Shown here one piece after another: positions 57,609 through 64,000 of a stretch of DNA of 64,000 bases. Each line of letters begins with the position of its first letter. Position 1 is the stretch's first letter. Location of the stretch: the NCBI RefSeq assembly GCF_030161375.1, contig NZ_BSSQ01000001.1:248001-312000 (forward strand), given 5' to 3'. The position numbers and the translations under genes were made by a program. The notes under the pieces are model-generated. The model worked only from the letters and a program-made list of their open reading frames with translations, was not told the origin of the DNA and searched no databases. The DNA is from Paenibacillus glycanilyticus. GTDB taxonomy: Bacteria; Bacillota; Bacilli; Paenibacillales; Paenibacillaceae.

Positions 57609-58493
57609 TTAATCCAGCTTTTCGTGCGACGCTCGTTGGTTCGTTTTCCATTCAAACAAAGCCTTCACCATCAAAGTCAACACCGCCAGCATAACAAGCA
57701 AGGATGCTACGGCAAAAGCAGCCGAGAACTGATATTCGTTATATAGAATTTCAATATGAAGCGGCAGCGTATTTGTCTCCCCCCGGATATGGCCGGACAC
57801 CACGGATACAGCGCCAAATTCCCCCATCGCTCGGGCATTGCTAAGAATGATGCCGTACAACAAACCCCATTTGATATTCGGCACGGTTACGCGCCAGAAG
57901 ATTTGCCAGCCTTTCGCCCCAAGACTTGCAGCCGCCTCTTCCTCCTGCACCCCTTGTGCCTGCATGAGCGGAATCAACTCGCGCGCCACAAACGGAACCG
58001 TTACAAAGATGGTCGCAAGAACGATGCCCGGAAGAGCAAATACGATCTTGATATCATGTTCGTCGAGCCATGGACCAAGGAAGCCTTGTGCCCCAAACAT
58101 TAAGATGTAGATAAGTCCGGAAATGACCGGCGATACCGCAAAAGGCAAGTCGATTAAAGTAATAAGAAAGTTTTTGCCTTTGAACTTAAACTTGCTGATC
58201 GCCCATGCCGCGGCAATGCCAAACACCGCGTTCAGCGGAACGGCGATAAGAGCGACAAGCAACGTTAATCGCAATGCGGATAAAGCATCTTTATCGGTAA
58301 TTGCAGCCCGGTAAACGTCAAAGCCCTTTTTGAAAGATTCAATAAAGACGGATACAAGAGGCAAAGCTACGGCAATACCAAGGAATAAGACGGCTATCGT
58401 AATCAAAATCCATTTAACTGTCGCCGATTCGGTAATATGTTTGGGCCGTTTGGATGCTTCCTGCGACAAGTGTGCGGTTACTGCTCCTGCCAT
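57609..58493 (-). CDS. cysW: Sulfate ABC transporter permease CysW
   Basis: 294 residues with six membrane helices and the ABC permease EAA-type loop ([20 protein letters not shown]). [21 protein letters not shown] and [20 protein letters not shown] are CysW signatures. It pairs with CysT to carry sulfate or thiosulfate delivered by the binding protein. It follows cysT by 14 bases. No ATPase gene (cysA) follows; yezD is in its place. Confidence 0.94.
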   Translation of the reverse strand: MAGAVTAHLSQEASKRPKHITESATVKWILITIAVLFLGIAVALPLVSVFIESFKKGFDVYRAAITDKDALSALRLTLLVALIAVPLNAVFGIAAAWAISKFKFKGKNFLITLIDLPFAVSPVISGLIYILMFGAQGFLGPWLDEHDIKIVFALPGIVLATIFVTVPFVARELIPLMQAQGVQEEEAAASLGAKGWQIFWRVTVPNIKWGLLYGIILSNARAMGEFGAVSVVSGHIRGETNTLPLHIEILYNEYQFSAAFAVASLLVMLAVLTLMVKALFEWKTNQRASHEKLD

Positions 58494-58507
58494 TTGCGTT
58501 CCCTCCC

Positions 58508-59350
58508 CTAATCCGCAATCGTTCGGCGGTTAATCCGCCATTGCATGAAATTGATAAGCAGAAGAAGCAGGAAGGATATGATGAGCATAACAAGCGCAAT
58601 GGCCGTTGCGCCTTTGTAGTCGAATTGTTCCAGCTTCGTCATGATCAGGAGGGGGGCAATTTCCGTTCGCATCGGCATATTTCCCGAGATGAACACCACG
58701 GATCCGTATTCCCCGATTCCCCTCGCAAAGGCCAGCGCGAACCCGGTTAATAACGCTGGCATCAGCTCAGGCAATATCACTTTCCAGAAAGTTCGCAACC
58801 GGTAAGCGCCAAGCATAACCGCGGCTTCTTCCGTTTCTTTCTCAAAGTCCTGCAGAACGGGCTGCACGGTCCGGACGACAAACGGAATGCCGATAAATAT
58901 TAGGGCAATCGTAATACCGAGCTGCGTGTAGGCTACCTTTATTCCTAGCGGAGCAAGGATCGAACCCATCCAGCCGTTTGGCGCGTATATCGCCGTCAGA
59001 GCGATACCGGCCACCGCCGTCGGAAGAGCAAACGGCAAGTCGACAAGGCTGTCGAGAATTTTTTTGCCCGGGAAGCGATAACGGACTAGTACCCATGCAA
59101 CAAGAAGTCCAAATACAAGATTGGTTAGCGCCGCGAAAAAAGAAGTTGTAAAGCTGATTCGATAAGAAGCGATTACCCGAGGATTCGTAATAACCGCCCA
59201 AAATTCGTTCCAGCTCAGGCCGGTTGTTTTCACAAACACACCGGCGAGAGGGATCAGAACGATTAAGCTTAGGTAAGCAATGGTGAAGCCCATTGACAGG
59301 CCGAAGCCCGGCAATACGTTTGTAGACTTCCTTGCCTTGGAACCTTTCAT
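58508..59350 (-). CDS. cysT: Sulfate ABC transporter permease CysT
   Basis: 280 residues with six membrane helices; [41 protein letters not shown] (EAA loop) and [19 protein letters not shown] are typical of CysT/CysU. GGAGCTGAC precedes ATG. It lies 37 bases after the binding-protein gene and 14 before cysW in one operon. Confidence 0.94.
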   Translation of the reverse strand: MKGSKARKSTNVLPGFGLSMGFTIAYLSLIVLIPLAGVFVKTTGLSWNEFWAVITNPRVIASYRISFTTSFFAALTNLVFGLLVAWVLVRYRFPGKKILDSLVDLPFALPTAVAGIALTAIYAPNGWMGSILAPLGIKVAYTQLGITIALIFIGIPFVVRTVQPVLQDFEKETEEAAVMLGAYRLRTFWKVILPELMPALLTGFALAFARGIGEYGSVVFISGNMPMRTEIAPLLIMTKLEQFDYKGATAIALVMLIISFLLLLLINFMQWRINRRTIAD

Positions 59351-59387
59351 GTGAAGTCAGCTCCGTTCATCTCTTTGATCTTGGTCA

Positions 59388-60503
59388 TTACGAACCTGGC
59401 GTATAGATCTTGTCGAAAATACCGCCGTCGTTGAAGTGTTTCTCCTGCGCCGTTTTCCAGCCGCCGAAGTCGTCGATCGTGATCAGTTCAAGATCTTTGA
59501 ATTGCTCTTTATATTTAGCCGCGATGGTTTCGTTAATAGGACGGTAGTAATTTTGCGCCGCAATCTCCTGACCTTCATCCGAATACAAGTATTGCAGGTA
59601 AGCTTCCGCTACCTCTCTAGTTCCGCGTTTGTCGGCTACTTTGTCAACGACGGCTACCGGCGGTTCTGCCTTGATGCTTAACGAAGGATAGACGATATCG
59701 AATTTATCCGGACCAAGCTCTTTGACGGACAGGTAAGCTTCGTTCTCCCAAGCAAGCAATACATCGCCGATGCCTTTTTCCACGAAAGTCGTAGTTGCGC
59801 CGCGTGCGCCGGAATCCAGAACCGGAACATGCTTATACAGCTCTTTTACAAACTCTTGCGCCTTTGCTTCGTCGTTGCCGTTTTGTTTCAAAGCGTATCC
59901 CCAAGCTGCAAGATAGTTCCAACGGGCTCCGCCGGACGTTTTTGGATTTGGCGTAATAACTTCCACGCCGTCTTTGATCAGGTCGCTCCAATCGTTGATG
60001 CCTTTTGGATTGCCTTTGCGAACAAGGAACACGATTGTCGACGTATACGGAGCGCTGTTATGTTCGAATTTGCTTTGCCAGTCCGCTTTAACCAAACCTG
60101 GCTCCACTAGCGCGTCTATATCATAGCCAAGCGCCAGCGTAACTACGTCTGCTTCCAGGCCGTCAATAACCGCGCGGGCTTGCGCGCCGGAACCGCCATG
60201 GGATTGTTTGATCGTAACTTTCTGGCCGGTTTTGTCGAGCCAATATTTCGAGAATGCTTCGTTATAATTCACATAAAGTTCGCGAGTCGGATCGTAAGAT
60301 ACGTTAAGGAGTTCAACCGGATCTTTGGGCTTTTCGCTTGGCGCCTCGGATGATGTTCCGGCATTATTCGATGCAGCGGGTGTTTCTTTATTTCCACTGC
60401 CGTTGGAATTCGTATTGGAGTTGGAATTATTGCCGCAAGCGGCGAGAACCAAAGTAAAAGTAAGTATAAGTACAAACGAACGGATAATGGCTAATCTCTT
60501 CAT
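59388..60503 (-). CDS. sbp: Sulfate ABC transporter substrate-binding lipoprotein
   Basis: 371 residues from ATG 60503 (GGGGTG eight bases ahead; a GTG codon three positions earlier overlaps it). A lipoprotein signal peptide ends at the lipobox [10 protein letters not shown], followed by a Ser/Asn-rich spacer. [38 protein letters not shown] and [19 protein letters not shown] are hallmarks of the sulfate-binding Sbp family. It captures sulfate outside the membrane for CysTW. First gene of the operon. Confidence 0.95.
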   Translation of the reverse strand: MKRLAIIRSFVLILTFTLVLAACGNNSNSNTNSNGSGNKETPAASNNAGTSSEAPSEKPKDPVELLNVSYDPTRELYVNYNEAFSKYWLDKTGQKVTIKQSHGGSGAQARAVIDGLEADVVTLALGYDIDALVEPGLVKADWQSKFEHNSAPYTSTIVFLVRKGNPKGINDWSDLIKDGVEVITPNPKTSGGARWNYLAAWGYALKQNGNDEAKAQEFVKELYKHVPVLDSGARGATTTFVEKGIGDVLLAWENEAYLSVKELGPDKFDIVYPSLSIKAEPPVAVVDKVADKRGTREVAEAYLQYLYSDEGQEIAAQNYYRPINETIAAKYKEQFKDLELITIDDFGGWKTAQEKHFNDGGIFDKIYTPGS

Positions 60504-60696
60504 TGTCAACACACCCCTATAATTATTGACAGTTGAATAATGTTTAGCATCCGGTGGTCCGGGTAGATAATATTATTCCTACCTGTTTAGTTGGTTATGG
60601 ATGAATATTACCAGTACGCCCAATCTTCTGTCAATAGAAAATTGGAAATTTTTTATGAAACATATAAGCTTACCTTATAGGATATTTCTAGAAAAA

Positions 60697-60726
60697 AGGA
60701 AGGCCCGGCGTTAGCCGGGCCTTCCT
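60697..60726 (-). terminator. Intrinsic terminator, peptide transporter operon
   Basis: Perfect 13-bp stem AGGAAGGCCCGGC / GCCGGGCCTTCCT with GTTA loop and six T residues on the minus strand, eight bases after the oppF-like stop. Confidence 0.92.
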
Positions 60727-60734
60727 CTTCGCTT

Positions 60735-61724
60735 TTATCCCATTAATTCCGCGTCCAGCGGGAAATGGCAGGCAACCTGCCTTCCTCCTGCAAGATCCCT
60801 CAGTAGCGGCTCCTCTGCGCTGCAACGGGCTTGCGCAGCCGGACAACGCGGATGAAACCGGCAGCCCGATGGCGGATTGGCCGGAGAAGGCACATCTCCC
60901 TGCAATACGATTCTTTCCCGCTTGCGCTCAGGATCCGGCCTTGGAATAGCCGACAAAAGCGCTGCCGTATAAGGATGAAGAGGCCTTGCAAACAACTCTT
61001 CCGTTGGCGCGACCTCGACGATTTTCCCCAAATACATGACGCCAACCCGGTCGGATATATGCCGGACGACATTCAGGCCATGCGCGATAAACAAAAAGGT
61101 GAGACCAAGCTCCCGCTGCAGCTTCATCAGCAGATTAATAACCTGCGATTGCACCGATACATCCAGAGCGGATACCGCTTCATCCGCCACGATAAACTCG
61201 GGATTAAGCGCAATGGCCCTCGCAATGCCGATACGCTGCCGTTGACCGCCGGAGAACTCGTTCGGATACCGGTTTCTACGCGATGCATCAAGACCAACCA
61301 GCTCCATCAATTCAACGACGCGCTTGTCGATTTCTTTCTCGGTCATCCGTTCATGCAGGCGCAGCGGTTCACCGATGATGTCTTTAACGAGAAACCTCGG
61401 GTTCAGCGAACCAAACGGATCCTGAAAAATAATCTGCATCTGCTTCCGCAACCGGCGCAACTCTTGTCCGGTCAACTTCTGCACATCGGTGCCATTAAAG
61501 TTCACTTCGCCTTCCGTAGCTGGTTGCAGATTTAGCACAACCCGGCCTAACGTTGATTTACCGCAGCCCGATTCGCCTACAAGACCAAACGTTTCGCCTT
61601 TGCGGATGGATAACGTCACATCATCAACTGCTTTTACTTGACCAACAACCCGGTTCAGAACACCAGATCGAATCGGAAAATATTTTTTGACGCCACGCAG
61701 TTCAAGTACGTATTCCGCTTTCAT
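60735..61724 (-). CDS. oppF: Oligopeptide/dipeptide ABC transporter ATP-binding protein (OppF/DppF)
   Basis: 329 residues from ATG 61724, which overlaps the previous stop as ATGA and has AGGTGAG ahead. Walker [10 protein letters not shown], signature [17 protein letters not shown] and Walker [13 protein letters not shown] are intact; the Cys-containing C-terminal motif [15 protein letters not shown] binds a [4Fe-4S] cluster in related transporters. It powers peptide uptake with the neighbouring OppD-type ATPase. Last gene of the operon. Opp or Dpp cannot be told apart. Confidence 0.92.
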   Translation of the reverse strand: MKAEYVLELRGVKKYFPIRSGVLNRVVGQVKAVDDVTLSIRKGETFGLVGESGCGKSTLGRVVLNLQPATEGEVNFNGTDVQKLTGQELRRLRKQMQIIFQDPFGSLNPRFLVKDIIGEPLRLHERMTEKEIDKRVVELMELVGLDASRRNRYPNEFSGGQRQRIGIARAIALNPEFIVADEAVSALDVSVQSQVINLLMKLQRELGLTFLFIAHGLNVVRHISDRVGVMYLGKIVEVAPTEELFARPLHPYTAALLSAIPRPDPERKRERIVLQGDVPSPANPPSGCRFHPRCPAAQARCSAEEPLLRDLAGGRQVACHFPLDAELMG

Positions 61725-62746
61725 CGGCTCACCTCGGGATTCGATTCTAGTTTCCAAGCTGCCGCCCCGCCCTCATCCATGTACATCCAACAGGAGGCTT
61801 GATGACCTTCCGATACGCTGAATGCCGGCGGAGCTTGTTGCCGGCAAATATCTTTGGCATGCGGGCAGCGCGGATGAAACCGACAGCCTTCCGGAAGCTG
61901 GCTTAACCCCGGAATATTGCCTTTGATCGTATACAATTCTTCGCCGCGGGATCCTTCCAAACCGGGAACAGACTTCAGAAGTCCTTCCGTATAGGGATGG
62001 CTCGGGCGGGCAAATACATCCCTTGCACTGCCTTCTTCGACGATAATGCCCGCATACATGACCGCGATCCGGTCCGCCATCTCGGCGGCAACCCCCATAT
62101 CATGGGTGATTAGCAGAATCGACATTCCAAGCTCTTGCTGCAAACCGCGGAGCAGGTCGAGAATTTGGGCTTGTACCGTCACGTCCAAGGCGGTTGTTGG
62201 TTCATCGGCGATGAGCAAATCCGGGTCGCAAGCAAGGGCGATGGCGATGACGACACGCTGGCACATCCCCCCCGACAACTCATGCGGGTACTGCTTGGCA
62301 CGGATTTCCGGCGCCGGAATCCCTACCATTCTCAGCATATCAACCGCTATTTTTCGGGCTTCTTTTTTGCTTTTTTTCCGATGAAGCATAATGCTTTCCG
62401 CGATCTGGTCGCCAATGGTGTAGACCGGATTCAAGGAGGACATCGGGTCCTGGAAGATCATAGCGATCTTATTGCCGCGGACTCGAATCATGTCATCCTG
62501 ACTCCGTTTGGCGAGCTCATCCCCTTGAAACTTGATGCTGCCTTCCAGGATCGCGCCGCTGTTATAGTCAATAAGCCGCATAATTGCTAAGGAGGTCACG
62601 CTTTTCCCGCTGCCCGATTCGCCTACCAGACATACGGTCTGCCCTTTATTAATGGATAAAGAGACCTTCTCCGTTGCTTTGACGGTACCGCTTTGCGTTA
62701 GGAAGCCCGCTGTCAGATTTTCGATTTCAAGAAGCTTTTCCGCCAT
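61721..62746 (-). CDS. oppD: Oligopeptide/dipeptide ABC transporter ATP-binding protein (OppD/DppD)
   Basis: 341 residues with Walker [12 protein letters not shown], signature [16 protein letters not shown] and Walker [15 protein letters not shown], and a C-terminal [14 protein letters not shown] cysteine motif. [15 protein letters not shown] is the usual start. It overlaps the permease gene by 34 bases upstream and the next ATPase gene by four bases downstream. Confidence 0.92.
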   Translation of the reverse strand: MAEKLLEIENLTAGFLTQSGTVKATEKVSLSINKGQTVCLVGESGSGKSVTSLAIMRLIDYNSGAILEGSIKFQGDELAKRSQDDMIRVRGNKIAMIFQDPMSSLNPVYTIGDQIAESIMLHRKKSKKEARKIAVDMLRMVGIPAPEIRAKQYPHELSGGMCQRVVIAIALACDPDLLIADEPTTALDVTVQAQILDLLRGLQQELGMSILLITHDMGVAAEMADRIAVMYAGIIVEEGSARDVFARPSHPYTEGLLKSVPGLEGSRGEELYTIKGNIPGLSQLPEGCRFHPRCPHAKDICRQQAPPAFSVSEGHQASCWMYMDEGGAAAWKLESNPEVSR

Positions 62747-63684
62747 CTGTCTAGCCTCCTCTCGGACATTTTCTGCCGAGGATTCAACGAATCCTGAATG
62801 CCATCGCCGATGAAATTAACGGCAAGCACAACAACGAGAATGCATATGCCAGGGTAAACCGCCTGCAGCGGATCAACCAGCATAAATTCCTGCGCATTGC
62901 TGAGCATCAATCCCCAGCTTGTTTGCGGTGCTTGAATACCTAAACCCAGATAGGATAACGCCGACTCGCTTAGAATCGCCGCCCCTACCATCAACGTTGC
63001 ATTCACGATAATCGGGAAGCTGGAGTTGCGGAGCAAATGTCTGAATATAATGCCAAAGTTCGATACGCCGATTGCTCTTGCCGCTTCTACATATTGCATT
63101 TCGCGAAGCTGCAAGAACGTCCCCCGAACAAGACGGGCTACGCTCATCCAGCTCGTCAAGATTAATACGATAATCATGTAGCGGAACTCGGTACCAAAGA
63201 TGGCCAATACAAGAATATTAAGGAACAATAAAGGAATGGAGTTCATGACGTCGACAAGACGCATAAAGCACGTATCGATAAAGCCGCCAAAAAAACCGGA
63301 AATAGCTCCAACCATAGTTCCAATCAAGACCGATCCGATCGCTACGGAGAATCCGACCGTTAACGAAATTCTGGCGCTATATAGCAATCTTGCGAATATG
63401 TCGCGCCCCATCTCATCGGTTCCAAGCAAATGGCCGTCGGTCCCTGCTTTCAAGTTGGCAAACATCAAATCGATCTTGGCCGGATCGTATTTGGTAAGCC
63501 ATGGAGCAAATAACGCGCCAAAAACAAAAATCGATAAAATGACGAGACCGCTCATTGCATACGGATTACGCCGGAACTTCGACCAAGCGGTACGCCAAGG
63601 TCCGGGAGGACGCTTCAGAGGCTTAACGCTTTGGACCTCGACCTGAGGGATAACCGCAGAGGTCTGCAAATTGGCTTCACTCAT
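62713..63684 (-). CDS. oppC: Oligopeptide/dipeptide ABC transporter permease (OppC/DppC)
   Basis: 323 residues. A hydrophilic N-terminus, PGPWRTAWSKFRRNPYAMSG, precedes the first helix, as usual for OppC; LLGTDEMGRDIFARLLYSAR and the EAA-type loop EAARAIGVSNFGIIFRHLLR follow, with about six membrane helices. The C-terminus has LNPRQKM as in relatives. It overlaps the upstream permease stop as ATGA and oppD by 34 bases. Confidence 0.92.
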   Translation of the reverse strand: MSEANLQTSAVIPQVEVQSVKPLKRPPGPWRTAWSKFRRNPYAMSGLVILSIFVFGALFAPWLTKYDPAKIDLMFANLKAGTDGHLLGTDEMGRDIFARLLYSARISLTVGFSVAIGSVLIGTMVGAISGFFGGFIDTCFMRLVDVMNSIPLLFLNILVLAIFGTEFRYMIIVLILTSWMSVARLVRGTFLQLREMQYVEAARAIGVSNFGIIFRHLLRNSSFPIIVNATLMVGAAILSESALSYLGLGIQAPQTSWGLMLSNAQEFMLVDPLQAVYPGICILVVVLAVNFIGDGIQDSLNPRQKMSERRLDRWRKSFLKSKI

Positions 63685-64000
63685 GCCGACCTTCCCCCTT
63701 TCCTGCCCAGCTGCACCCGCGGATCAACGACGGCGTACAACAAATCAGCCAACAGATTGCCTATAATTACGATGACTGCAATTAACAAGGTAATGGCCAT
63801 AAGAACGGAATACTCGCGCGCAACCGCCATCTGTACAAATAAACGGCCCATTCCAGGCCAGTTAAAAACATTTTCAGTTAACGCTGCGCCCGCCACTAAC
63901 AGCGGAAGGTCCAGTGCAATAATCGTAATGACAGGAATCAACGCATTGCGGAGAGCATGCTTGTACACCACCTTACCTTCGCGAACCCCTTTGGCCCGGG
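63681..64000 (-). CDS. oppB: Oligopeptide/dipeptide ABC transporter permease (OppB/DppB), partial
   Basis: Only the C-terminal 106 codons lie in the window; the frame is open to the right edge. RAKGVREGKVVYKHALRNAL is the EAA-type loop of OppB, and ENVFNWPGMGRLFVQMAVAR and the last helix pair end at DPRVQLGRKGG. With OppC it forms the membrane channel. The peptide-binding protein gene should lie to the right of the window. Confidence 0.92.
   Translation of the reverse strand, partial: RAKGVREGKVVYKHALRNALIPVITIIALDLPLLVAGAALTENVFNWPGMGRLFVQMAVAREYSVLMAITLLIAVIVIIGNLLADLLYAVVDPRVQLGRKGGRSA

Overview
The window reads as chromosome from a spore-forming, low-GC Gram-positive of the Paenibacillus type. 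This is an inference from gene content: sporulation-linked genes (prkA, a ytxC-like gene, a small acid-soluble spore protein, coat-like proteins), LiaFSR, a Ktr potassium system behind a ydaO-type c-di-AMP riboswitch, T-box and SAM leaders, AGGAGG ribosome sites and frequent TTG/GTG starts. No rRNA, tRNA, prophage or CRISPR was seen.

Layout. 1-3.2 kb: minus-strand cluster of circularly permuted ATP-grasp, alpha-E and transglutaminase-like proteins (the last runs off the left edge). 3.4-10 kb: short globin-coupled chemoreceptor, prkA, a PD-(D/E)XK-like protein, an aminotransferase, a 32-residue membrane peptide, an AbrB-like regulator, trmL. 10-17 kb: orphan response regulator, serC, thpR, glnA with a GlnR/TnrA box, DAHP synthase, ispH. 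17-24.6 kb: two-component pair, HtrA protease, YugN-like protein, liaFSR. 24.8-33.5 kb: ammonium transporter with its own GlnR-like box, a spore protein, a 3D-domain protein, thrS with T-box, ytxC, an FkbM methyltransferase, mqnC. 33.6-39.9 kb: SAM-riboswitch-controlled metA-metI-metC, corA, cysK. 39.9-44.3 kb: MFS exporter, LysR regulator, PHP phosphatase, divergent doxX/HxlR pair. 44.4-51.2 kb: sdhCAB with a Fur box just downstream, LysR regulator, ktr genes. 51.7-57.6 kb: CPBP protease, IS remnant, two low-complexity coat-like genes, uvrC, yezD. 57.6-64 kb: sulfate ABC transporter and an opp/dpp peptide transporter cut by the right edge.

Themes. Nitrogen (glnA, amt), sulfur (metAIC, cysK, sulfate uptake, yezD) and envelope or redox stress (liaFSR, HtrA with a two-component pair, DoxX/HxlR) each appear with recognisable control sites.

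The most unusual signal is intergenic. Six long imperfect palindromes (about 4.6, 15.8, 31.0, 38.6, 49.0 and 53.65 kb) share a conserved asymmetric core inside stems whose sequence differs from copy to copy while staying self-complementary. A second family of clustered AAGAATTGC hairpins sits against the Shine-Dalgarno sequence of two unrelated genes. A Fur box containing a complete promoter, followed by a strong hairpin, suggests a small Fur-controlled RNA beside sdhB.
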